From: Thermodesulfitimonas autotrophica
GTDB taxonomy: Bacteria > Bacillota > Desulfotomaculia > Desulfotomaculales > Ammonificaceae
DNA length: 64,000 bases
Reading direction: 5' to 3'
NCBI RefSeq assembly: GCF_003815015.1
Contig: NZ_RKRE01000001.1
Coordinates: forward strand, 380,460 to 444,459
Shown: positions 45,333-52,798 of the stretch, one piece after another
Layout of the letters: every line of letters begins with the position of its first letter
Position numbering within the stretch: the first letter of the stretch is position 1
The notes under the pieces: model-generated
Database searches by the model: none
Told to the model about the DNA's origin: nothing
The model's input: the letters and a program-made list of their open reading frames with translations, nothing else
Position numbers and translations under genes: made by a program

Positions 45333-45689
45333 TTAACCCTTCGGCCGGAAGAGAAGGGCCGCGAAGTAGCCAAAGACGACCGCTGCGGTGATCCCTGCCG
45401 CAGCCGCGGCCACGCCGCCCGTGAAGGCACCGATCAGCCCATCGCGGGCTACGCCCCGGATTGCCCCCTGCGCCAGAATGTGGCCGAAACCGCTGAGCGG
45501 CACAGTGGCGCCCGCTCCCGCGAAGTTCACCAGTGGCTGGTAAAGACCGAGGGCGCTTAGAATGGCGCCGGCCGTAACCAATCCTACAAGCACGTGGGCC
45601 GGGGTTACCTTATGGCTTGTAAGGTCCATTAAAAGCTGGGCGACCACGCAGATTAAACCGCCAACAACAAATGCCTTAAGGAAAATCAC
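45333..45689 (-). CDS. spoVAE: SpoVAE (SpoVAEb) membrane protein
   Basis: A 118-residue membrane protein with four predicted helices and the family motifs GGLICVVAQLLMDLT and GAGATVPLSGFGHILAQGA. Part of the SpoVA channel that moves dipicolinic acid into the developing spore. GTG start with GAGGAGGG. It lies 12 bp downstream of spoVAD. Confidence 0.9.
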   Translation of the reverse strand: MIFLKAFVVGGLICVVAQLLMDLTSHKVTPAHVLVGLVTAGAILSALGLYQPLVNFAGAGATVPLSGFGHILAQGAIRGVARDGLIGAFTGGVAAAAAGITAAVVFGYFAALLFRPKG

Positions 45690-45701
45690 AGCATTCCCTC
45701 C

Positions 45702-46715
45702 TCAGGCCTGGAGCACTACCGCGTGGCCAACCGCGGGGATGCTCTCGCCTTGCTGGGTGGTAAGCGGACTTAAAAGGGCACCGGTGCCCACGCCGAGAGC
45801 GCGTTTGAGCTTTCCCTGCTGAAATTGCTGCATAAGGTAGCCGCAGGTAACCACCGCGGCGCAAGCACAGCCGCTCCCACCCGCATGAACATCCTGTTTT
45901 CCCCGGTCGAAGATGAGAAGGCCGCAGTCGTTGTGGTTGCGGGTGATGTCGTGACCGTACTCGGCCATAAGCTTATGGAGCAATGCTGTGCCGTAAGCAC
46001 CCAAATCGCCGGTCAAGATCAAATCATAATCTTCCACGCGGCGCTGGGTGTCGCTTAGGTGGCTGACAATGGTGTTTGCGGCAGCGGGAGCCATTGCGGC
46101 ACCCATATTATAAGGGTCAGCGCTGCCAAGATCGATGACACGGCCGATGGTGGCGTGGGTAACCCGCGGCCCCGCACCGGACGCTGCCAGTAAGATCGCC
46201 CCCGCGCCGGTAACGGTCCACTGGGCGGTAAGTGGCCGCTGGGCTCCCTGCTCAGTAGGGAAACGGTACTGGCGCTCGGCGGTCGAATAGTGGCTCGAAG
46301 AGCCGATAAGCACGTACTGGGCAAAGCCCCCGTCGATGAGCATCGCCCCGAGGGCCAGTCCTTCGTAAATGGTGGAACAGGCGCCGTAGAGCCCGATGTA
46401 GGGAATGGCCAGCGCCCGGGCTACAAAATTCGCCGAGATAATCTGGTTTAAAAGGTCGCCGGCCAGCAGGTAGTCGACATCCTGCGGTTTGATATTGGCT
46501 TTGGCGAGAGCCTTTTCCAGCACCTCCTGCAGCATCCGGCGCTCGGCTTTCTCCCAGCTTTCTTCCCCGTAATACGGGTCCTCTACCACCTTCTCAAAGG
46601 TGTTGGCGAGCGGTCCCTCGCCTTCCTTGGCACCGACGATGGTAGCTGTCGCAAGGATTACCGGCGGGTTGCTAAAGGCTACTGTTCCTATCCCCACTTT
46701 TTTCGGTGCCGCCAT
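45702..46715 (-). CDS. spoVAD: SpoVAD thiolase-fold spore protein
   Basis: A 337-residue thiolase-like protein (KVGIGTVAFSNPPVILATAT, GLYGACSTIYEGLALGAMLI with the Cys-containing loop, ending PAVGHAVVLQA). SpoVAD binds dipicolinic acid on the SpoVA complex. It lies in the spoVAC-spoVAD-spoVAE-spoVAF order typical of Clostridia. Confidence 0.95.
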   Translation of the reverse strand: MAAPKKVGIGTVAFSNPPVILATATIVGAKEGEGPLANTFEKVVEDPYYGEESWEKAERRMLQEVLEKALAKANIKPQDVDYLLAGDLLNQIISANFVARALAIPYIGLYGACSTIYEGLALGAMLIDGGFAQYVLIGSSSHYSTAERQYRFPTEQGAQRPLTAQWTVTGAGAILLAASGAGPRVTHATIGRVIDLGSADPYNMGAAMAPAAANTIVSHLSDTQRRVEDYDLILTGDLGAYGTALLHKLMAEYGHDITRNHNDCGLLIFDRGKQDVHAGGSGCACAAVVTCGYLMQQFQQGKLKRALGVGTGALLSPLTTQQGESIPAVGHAVVLQA

Positions 46716-46748
46716 AAAAATCCCCTCACAGGCAACACGTAGTTTTCT

Positions 46749-47234
46749 TCAGGAGCCGACCGGCGGGCGCGGCCCAAAAAAGTAGTAGAGCATCCCCGCC
46801 AGCCACGCGGTCACGATACCAAAGACGAGAATGGGACCTGCGATGACGAAGAGCCGTGCGCCCACGCCCAGTACCAGGCCCTCGGTGCGGGCTTCGAGTG
46901 CCGGAGCAACCATCGAATTGGCAAAGCCCGTAATCGGGACGATCGTGCCCGCCCCAGCAAAGCGGGTAATCTCGTCGTAAAGTCCCAGACCAGTGAGGAA
47001 CGCGGCTATCAGAACGAGCACGATCGAGGTAGCGGCGCTGGCATCGAGGATGCTGAGCCCCAGACGCTGGAAGCCGCTCAGGAAGGCTTGACCAACAAAG
47101 CAGATAAGCCCGCCAACCAGAAACGCCCAGAGGCAGTTACGCAGTACTGGCGGTTTCGGACTCATCCTGTTTACCAGTTGCTGGTACTGTTGCTTCTGCA
47201 TCTCAAGCGGTTTGCTCGGGTCGAAAAGGCGCAT
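46749..47234 (-). CDS. spoVAC: SpoVAC membrane protein
   Basis: A 161-residue membrane protein with several helices and the family signatures RNCLWAFLVGGLICFVGQAF and GAGTIVPITGFANSMVAPAL. SpoVAC is a mechanosensitive channel candidate for dipicolinic acid release during germination. ATG 47234 follows GGAGGGAAGGG. Confidence 0.95.
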   Translation of the reverse strand: MRLFDPSKPLEMQKQQYQQLVNRMSPKPPVLRNCLWAFLVGGLICFVGQAFLSGFQRLGLSILDASAATSIVLVLIAAFLTGLGLYDEITRFAGAGTIVPITGFANSMVAPALEARTEGLVLGVGARLFVIAGPILVFGIVTAWLAGMLYYFFGPRPPVGS

Positions 47235-47362
47235 GCCCTTCCCTCCCTTGATCTTCCCTCTTCGTTAGCCGGTTGCTGCCGCGTTCCGCCGGAGGCAAGC
47301 AGGGTGCCTGCACCGAACAGAACGCTGCCCGCCGCGATGCTGGCAATTACTGGTTAAAACCT

Positions 47363-47388
47363 GCAGGACACCACTGCTGGTGTCCTGC
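47363..47388 (-). terminator. Terminator of the dodecin gene
   Basis: An 11-bp perfect stem (47363-47373 with 47378-47388) on the minus strand followed by TTTT. It separates the dodecin gene from the spoVA operon. Confidence 0.75.
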
Positions 47389-47409
47389 CTTACTCAAAAG
47401 CGTTTTTTC

Positions 47410-47604
47410 TCAGCCTAGATAGGCGACCTTGACGTTGGCCTTGTACTCCTTGATCTCGCCGTTTTCCACGTTAGCGGTGAGGTTGATTACCTCGACGCCG
47501 GTAATGCTTCCCAGCGTCCGGGCAGCCTCGCTTACTGCTGCCTGAACGGCGTCCCGCCAGCTACTGGACGATTCCCCCACCAGCTCAGCGACTTTAACGT
47601 GCAC
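47410..47604 (-). CDS. Dodecin flavin-binding protein
   Basis: A 64-residue dodecin: VHVKVAELVGESSSSWRDAV then EVINLTANVENGEIKEYKAN. Dodecins form dodecamers that bind riboflavin or FMN. The start is taken as GTG 47604 with AAGGAGGG, rather than the longer frame to 47634, because it matches the family start. Monocistronic, with its own terminator. Confidence 0.85.
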   Translation of the reverse strand: MHVKVAELVGESSSSWRDAVQAAVSEAARTLGSITGVEVINLTANVENGEIKEYKANVKVAYLG

Positions 47605-47698
47605 GCGCCATCCCTCCTTAATGATTCCCGTCAAGGCGTATTATGGCGCGCCGCGCCGCTACTTATACCTGGAAAGCCACTCCTTAAAGACCTGCCGT

Positions 47699-48457
47699 CT
47701 AAAACTCCTCTCCTGCCGCTTCCTGGAGGCGCCGTAGTGCCTGGCGCTCGATACGCGAAACTTGGGCTTGGGAGATCCCGAGTTCCGCCGCAACCTCCGC
47801 CTGGGTCATATCTTCATAAAAACGCCAAACCAGCACCTGTCTTTCCTTTTTAGGGAGGCGGGAAAGCAGGTCGCGGACGGCGATCCTCTGTAGCCAAGTG
47901 TTTTCATCCGCCGTAACCCCGGCTATCTGTTCCTCCCGCCGAATGGCATCGCTCCCCTCGCCGTAAACGATATCCTGTAACGATGCCGGGAGCTGTGCCG
48001 CCTCGCACGCCGCCACCACTTCTTCCGCCGGCAGCCCGACAGCGGCAGCTACTTCCGTAAGGGTTGGTTCGCGCCCCAGGCGGTTGGCCAGCGCTTCCCG
48101 GACCCGGTTGGCGCGCGCCGCAGTTTCCTTAAGGGAACGCGAAACCCGCACCGGGCTGTCATCCCGCAAAAAGCGCCTAATCTCGCCGATTACCGCGCTG
48201 ACCGCGTAAGTGGAGAACTTTACCCCGTAGCGAAAGTCAAACCTGTCGATAGCCTTTAAAAGGCCGATACAGCCCACCTGAAAAAGATCCTCGTATTCAT
48301 AGCCACGCCCGCCGAAACGCTGCACGATGCTGGCCACGAGCCTGAGGTTCCCCCTGACCAGTGCTTCACGTGCCGCCGCATTTCCTTCCTGCGCCTGCCG
48401 CAACAGCCGGTGCGTTTCCTCGTCCGTCAGCAGTTCCTTCCCCGCGTTATCTGCCAT
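47699..48457 (-). CDS. sigF: Forespore sigma factor SigF
   Basis: A 252-residue sigma-70-type factor. Region 2 (QVGCIGLLKAIDRFDFRYGV, then STYAVSAVIGEIRRFLRDDS) and region 4 with an HTH (TQAEVAAELGISQAQVSRIE) are clear. SigF is the first forespore sigma factor, held by SpoIIAB. It is the last gene of the spoIIAA-spoIIAB-sigF operon, 24 bp downstream of spoIIAB. Confidence 0.95.
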   Translation of the reverse strand: MADNAGKELLTDEETHRLLRQAQEGNAAAREALVRGNLRLVASIVQRFGGRGYEYEDLFQVGCIGLLKAIDRFDFRYGVKFSTYAVSAVIGEIRRFLRDDSPVRVSRSLKETAARANRVREALANRLGREPTLTEVAAAVGLPAEEVVAACEAAQLPASLQDIVYGEGSDAIRREEQIAGVTADENTWLQRIAVRDLLSRLPKKERQVLVWRFYEDMTQAEVAAELGISQAQVSRIERQALRRLQEAAGEEF

Positions 48458-48481
48458 CAAGCGACCGCCTGCCGCACCAAG

Positions 48482-48904
48482 TTAATGCCGGGTAGCCAGT
48501 TGCTTGCGCATGATGACCCGGGTGCCCTGGCCGGGAACCGAGTCCACCTTTACCTCGTCCATAAACGTTTTCATAAAGGTGAAGCCCAAGCCCAGCCGCT
48601 CCGGGTCGCTCGTCTGCTCGGGCTCCATGGCCCGGGCGACATCCTCCATTCCTTTTCCGGCGTCCTCCACGCAAACCTCGATGGCGTCGCCGTAGAGGAT
48701 GCCTTCCACGATAACAATGCCGTCGGGCGAATTGCCGTAGCCGTGGATGATGGCGTTGGTCACCGCTTCGGAAACCGCACCCTTGATCTCGTCCAGTTCC
48801 TCAAGGGTGGGGTCCAGCTGCGCCGCGAAAGCAGCAACCGCCACCCGCGCCAGCCCCACGTTTTCCGGACGGCTCGGGAATTCGAGGCGAAAACGGTTAA
48901 GCAC
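48482..48904 (-). CDS. spoIIAB: SpoIIAB anti-sigma factor kinase
   Basis: A 140-residue GHKL-fold protein: GAVSEAVTNAIIHGYGN (N box), EVCVEDAGKGMED (G1), LGLGFTFMKTFMDEV (G2-like). It binds SigF and phosphorylates SpoIIAA. GTG 48904 is chosen over the longer frame because GGGAGGTGGG precedes it; it overlaps spoIIAA by 8 bp. Confidence 0.95.
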   Translation of the reverse strand: MLNRFRLEFPSRPENVGLARVAVAAFAAQLDPTLEELDEIKGAVSEAVTNAIIHGYGNSPDGIVIVEGILYGDAIEVCVEDAGKGMEDVARAMEPEQTSDPERLGLGFTFMKTFMDEVKVDSVPGQGTRVIMRKQLATRH

Positions 48905-49250
48905 CCGCCCCACCTCCCGCAAGCGCCCGCACTGCCTGGGCGCGGGAATTAAATTCCGGCGCAATCCGGAGCAGACCGGATAGCTCCACAACCCGGCGAA
49001 CGGCAGGTTTTAGCCCGGTAACCGCAAACTTCCCGCCGGTGCCGGTCACCCGCTTGTAGCGGCCGAGAATGACGCCCAGGCCCGTGCTGTCGATAAAGCT
49101 GACGCCGGCGAAGTCGACGACCAGGTGGCGGGCGGCGAAGCCTTCTATCGCTCTATCGAGCCTTTCCCGCAACTCCGGAGCCACGCGAAGGTCTATCTCT
49201 CCCTTAAGCGCGGCGACCAGAACCTCCCCCGTTTTTTCTATCTCTACCAA
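48897..49250 (-). CDS. spoIIAA: SpoIIAA anti-sigma factor antagonist
   Basis: A 117-residue STAS-domain protein: GEIDLRVAPELRERLDRAIE, then VSFIDSTGLGVILGRYKRV with the phosphorylatable Ser. It frees SigF when dephosphorylated. It starts at TTG 49250 with GGGAGG. The operon order spoIIAA-spoIIAB-sigF is conserved in spore formers. Confidence 0.95.
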   Translation of the reverse strand: MVEIEKTGEVLVAALKGEIDLRVAPELRERLDRAIEGFAARHLVVDFAGVSFIDSTGLGVILGRYKRVTGTGGKFAVTGLKPAVRRVVELSGLLRIAPEFNSRAQAVRALAGGGAGA

Positions 49251-49280
49251 GACTGCAACCTCCCGTAGCGTTTAGGTAAA

Positions 49281-49313
49281 AAAGATTCGTTACCGGAGGC
49301 GGCTTTTCCTGCT
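49281..49313 (-). promoter_or_regulatory. Sigma-H-like promoter of the spoIIA operon
   Basis: On the minus strand GCAGGAAAA (-35 near 49304-49312) and AACGAATCT (-10 near 49283-49291) are separated by 12 bp, close to the sigma-H consensus. This is the expected control of spoIIAA-spoIIAB-sigF at the start of sporulation. Confidence 0.7.
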
Positions 49314-49323
49314 AATTCCTGGT

Positions 49324-49351
49324 AAAAAATAAGAGGCCCCACCGTGGGGCC
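49324..49351 (-). terminator. Terminator after dacF
   Basis: GGCCCCAC/GTGGGGCC stem (49335-49351) with a T tail on the minus strand, between dacF and spoIIAA. Confidence 0.8.
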
Positions 49352-49379
49352 CCACCAAATCTGAATCACCGGGCGGGCG

Positions 49380-50528
49380 CTACATTCCGTAAACCTGCCG
49401 GCAGGCCTTATACAGCAGCCCAAAGAACCCGGCACGTCCCACGTCCCGTGCGGCCACAAGTTCCACACGGAGCACCTCTTTCCCCTCTTTTAGGACCTGC
49501 CAGGCGCCCACCGCCTGCCCTTTGTAGACGGGCGCCTCAAGACGCGGCGGCAGCAATAGCCGGCGGGTGATCCCCTTGTCCTGGCCGCGGGGTACGACAA
49601 GGGTGATCTCGCTTCCCGTTAGGACATCGACGCTGTCCACCACCCCCCGCTCAACAGGGAGGGTGGCAACCCGTAGCTGCGCCGGCGCCAGGCGTACGGC
49701 CTGGTAGCGGGTAAACCCCCAGTTATAAAGCCTTATCGACTCGCGGAAGTGGGATTTTTGTTCGGGGCAGCCAAGGACCACACCGATCAACCGGAGCCCG
49801 TCCCGGATAACGCTTGAGGCCAAGCAGAATCCCGCTTCCTCCGTCCAGCCCGTTTTGCCGGCATCCGTTCCCTTATACCACCAGAGGAGTTTGTTCGTAT
49901 TCCAGAGCTTGAACTTGCCGTCCCGTAGATCGTATTCTTTTATCTGGGTTAGCTCCCGAAAAAGCGGGTGGCGCAAGGCTTCGCGCAAAAGCACCGCCTG
50001 GTCGTAAGCGGTTGAGTACTGTCCGGGTGCCGGGAGGCCGGTAGGGTTGACGTAGCGGGTATTCTTGAGGCCGAGCTCGCGGGCCCGCTCGTTCATCGCC
50101 GCCACAAAACCCTCCGCGCTGCCGGCAACGTGTTCGGCTACGGCCACGCTCGCGTCATTTGCCGAGGCGGTGGCGACGGCAATCAGCAGGTCCCGGAGGC
50201 TCATCTCTTCCTGGGGAGCAAGAAAGATCTGGGAACCGCCCATCCCGGCAGCGTAATCACTGGCGGTTACCACGTCCGCAAGCTTGACCTTTCCCTGCTC
50301 TACCGCTTCGACAGCGAGCAGCAGGGTCATCATCTTCACCATGCTCGCAATCGGCTGCCGGCGGTGCGGCTCTTTAGCCCAGAGGACGCGGCCGTTATGC
50401 GCTTCCATCAGGACGGCGCTTTTTGCGGTGGTGGTGAACTCAGGGACGGCCGCCGCCGCGCGGGCCGGTGGTGCCAAAAACCACAAAGACAAGAGGAATA
50501 TTTCTAAAAAGACAAGTCGCCGAGGCAT
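49380..50528 (-). CDS. dacF: D-alanyl-D-alanine carboxypeptidase (DacF type)
   Basis: A 382-residue penicillin-binding protein with a signal peptide (residues 1-24). The catalytic SxxK is in RQPIASMVKMMTLLLAVEAV, the SxN is SANDAS and KTG is in GTDAGKTGWTEEAG; a C-terminal PBP5-like domain follows. DacF trims peptidoglycan during sporulation and usually lies next to the sigF operon, as here. Confidence 0.95.
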   Translation of the reverse strand: MPRRLVFLEIFLLSLWFLAPPARAAAAVPEFTTTAKSAVLMEAHNGRVLWAKEPHRRQPIASMVKMMTLLLAVEAVEQGKVKLADVVTASDYAAGMGGSQIFLAPQEEMSLRDLLIAVATASANDASVAVAEHVAGSAEGFVAAMNERARELGLKNTRYVNPTGLPAPGQYSTAYDQAVLLREALRHPLFRELTQIKEYDLRDGKFKLWNTNKLLWWYKGTDAGKTGWTEEAGFCLASSVIRDGLRLIGVVLGCPEQKSHFRESIRLYNWGFTRYQAVRLAPAQLRVATLPVERGVVDSVDVLTGSEITLVVPRGQDKGITRRLLLPPRLEAPVYKGQAVGAWQVLKEGKEVLRVELVAARDVGRAGFFGLLYKACRQVYGM

Positions 50529-50649
50529 CCGGACCCCTCCAAAAGCCCTTTTTAAAAAAGTCTTCCCTTTTACAGGGTGACGCTATACTGCTCCGGGCTT
50601 CTGAAGTGGGGTGCCAAGCCCCCAGGCGGGGATAGAAAAGACCGGGACG

Positions 50650-51162
50650 TTATGCGGAAGGTTTCTCTCCCGGTTGTCTGGCGCGGCCTTCTGGTTCGAC
50701 CACGGCGCAGGTAAGGAGCCAGCGGATGACGCCAAGGCCAACCAGCGCCGCCAGATGGAATAAGCGAAGTTCGAGACTCATCTGCTCGATGTCCGCAATA
50801 AGTATCTTCCGCACGGTCGCCGCGATGGCGACATCCACGAAAACGGCAACCTGCAGCCGGTGGCCCGCCAGGTAGCGGATTTCGGTGGTGATGAGCTCGG
50901 ATACGGTCCAGAGGATGAGAAGCGTGCCGAGCGCGTGTAGCAACCCTTCGACAAGCTTCTGTTTATAGATCAGGGTGACACAGATTTCCCGCATAAACAG
51001 CCACAAGGTCAAAAGCGCAATGACAACAAGGCTGACACCGAGGAAACTGTGGATTATACGGTTGAAAAGATACATCCCCCGAAGAAAAAGCGGCTGCTCC
51101 TTAAGTACGACGCCCTTTTTTTCTGCTGCCAAACTCCTCTCTCCCCTTACGAAAATCATCAA
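50650..51162 (-). CDS. PsiE-like membrane protein
   Basis: Up to 170 residues with four or so membrane helices and the PsiE-type stretch LGTLLILWTVSELITTEIRY, then VAIAATVRKILIADIEQMS. PsiE is a phosphate-starvation-inducible membrane protein of unknown action. The start is uncertain: TTG 51132 or ATG 51162. Overlaps the upstream 80-aa gene. Confidence 0.65.
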   Translation of the reverse strand: MMIFVRGERSLAAEKKGVVLKEQPLFLRGMYLFNRIIHSFLGVSLVVIALLTLWLFMREICVTLIYKQKLVEGLLHALGTLLILWTVSELITTEIRYLAGHRLQVAVFVDVAIAATVRKILIADIEQMSLELRLFHLAALVGLGVIRWLLTCAVVEPEGRARQPGEKPSA

Positions 51163-51343
51163 TATTTTTCAACATCCAGCGGAAGAAAAGAGCCGAAAAT
51201 GGGTAATAAAGCCCCAGGAATACAAACAAAAAGACTAAAACAAGTATTTTCGGCGTTCTGGGAAATGAAAGATATAGCAGAGCTGCTGCTCCCAAAAAGA
51301 GCAGCCCGGCAATCACCTTAAGCCACTGCCAGCGTTCGCCCAT
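51101..51343 (-). CDS. Small membrane protein
   Basis: An 80-residue protein with two membrane helices (about residues 8-25 and 30-52) and a basic C-terminus (GREEFGSRKKGRRT). ATG 51343 follows AAGGGGG. It lies 12 bp after the phosphorylase gene. Family not recognised. Confidence 0.55.
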   Translation of the reverse strand: MGERWQWLKVIAGLLFLGAAALLYLSFPRTPKILVLVFLFVFLGLYYPFSALFFRWMLKNIDDFRKGREEFGSRKKGRRT

Positions 51344-51354
51344 TTTTAGCCCCC

Positions 51355-52659
51355 TTACTTTTCCACGACCGCACACACCAGCGGGCGGGTCTTAGGAGGG
51401 TTGACGGCAACCGTGAAAGCGCCGGCCAGCAGTTCCTGCGCCTCCGCCACTCCCTTTTCCCGGGCAAGGATGTACGCCAGCGGCTCACCCGCTTCGACCC
51501 GGCTGCCCGTCTTGGCCACAAGAAGCACCCCGACCGCCGGATCGACACCTTCCTCTTTGCGGCGCCGACCCGCACCGAGAGCCCGGGCAGCTTCGCCTAC
51601 CGCCAGCGCGTTGATCTGGACGACGTAGCCGGCACGCGGACTTAAAACGGGTATCTTCTGTGGCGCCTGCGGCAGTAACTCCGGTTCGTCCACTACCCGT
51701 GGGTCGCCGCCCTGCGCGGCCACCCATTCCCGGAATTTCCCGAGCGCCTGGCCGCCGAGCAGCAGCTCCTCCAGCCTGGCCCGCGCCGTTTTAAGGCTCA
51801 CCGCAAGGCCGCCAAGACAGAGGGCCCGGCTGCCGAGTTCGAGGCAGAGCTCCGTCAAGTCGAGCGGCCCCCGCCCTTTGAGGGTGGCAATGGCCTCGGC
51901 GACTTCTATGGCGTTCCCCACGGCGTAACCAAGCGGCTGGTCCATGTCGGTGACCAGCGCCACTACCCGCCGGCCGGCACGCTTCCCGATGGCCACCATC
52001 AACCGCGCCAGCTCCTGAGCCGCCGCCGCATCCTGCATAAAGGCACCGCTACCCGTCTTGACGTCGAGTACGATCACGTCAGCGCCACAGGCGAGCTTTT
52101 TCGCCATCACACTGGCAGCAATGAGCGGGATGCTGTCAACCGTAGCGGTCACGTCGCGGAGAGCGTAAAGTTTCCGGTCGGCGGGAACAATCTTCTCCGT
52201 CTGGGCAGCCACCGCCACGCCGGTGCGGTTTACCTGCGCCACAAACTCCTCCCGCTCCATCGCGGTTCGAAAGCCCGGGATGGCCTCTAACTTATCGATG
52301 GTGCCGCCCGTATGACCGAGGCCCCGCCCGGACATCTTAGCCACCTTGGCCCCGGCCGCCGCCAAAAGCGGTGCCAGAACGAGGGTGGTCTTATCACCAA
52401 CGCCCCCGGTAGAATGTTTATCGACTTTGACGCCCCTGATTCCCGAAAGATCCACCTGTTCCCCAGAACGGGCCAGCGCTTCGGTCAGCGCCAGCGTTTC
52501 CCCGGCGTCGAGGCCGCGCAGGTAAGCAGCCATAAGCCAGGCCGCCGCCTGGTAGTCAGCCACTTCCCCCGCCACGTACCGGTCAATGAACCACGAAATC
52601 TCCTCCGGTGACAGACGTTCCCCATCACGCTTTTTTCTGATAATGGCGTAGGCCTCCAA
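51355..52659 (-). CDS. pdp: Pyrimidine-nucleoside phosphorylase
   Basis: A 434-residue enzyme that cleaves uridine and thymidine with phosphate. Signatures: IRKKRDGERLSPEEISWFID, KVDKHSTGGVGDKTTLVLAP (phosphate-binding KxSTGG), MSGRGLGHTGGTIDKLEAIP and DVKTGSGAFM. TTG start with GGAGTG upstream. Nucleoside salvage. Confidence 0.95.
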   Translation of the reverse strand: MEAYAIIRKKRDGERLSPEEISWFIDRYVAGEVADYQAAAWLMAAYLRGLDAGETLALTEALARSGEQVDLSGIRGVKVDKHSTGGVGDKTTLVLAPLLAAAGAKVAKMSGRGLGHTGGTIDKLEAIPGFRTAMEREEFVAQVNRTGVAVAAQTEKIVPADRKLYALRDVTATVDSIPLIAASVMAKKLACGADVIVLDVKTGSGAFMQDAAAAQELARLMVAIGKRAGRRVVALVTDMDQPLGYAVGNAIEVAEAIATLKGRGPLDLTELCLELGSRALCLGGLAVSLKTARARLEELLLGGQALGKFREWVAAQGGDPRVVDEPELLPQAPQKIPVLSPRAGYVVQINALAVGEAARALGAGRRRKEEGVDPAVGVLLVAKTGSRVEAGEPLAYILAREKGVAEAQELLAGAFTVAVNPPKTRPLVCAVVEK

Positions 52660-52798
52660 AAAAAATCACTCCACTTCGAAAATTATCCGCCTTTAAGCAG
52701 CCGGGAGCTTTTAGGTTAGGGTTCGCCAGGCAGGGTCTAAATTCCTGCTTCGGAACTGCTCCGCCGCTCGCCGCACTTTCTAAGCAGAGATTCTGGGG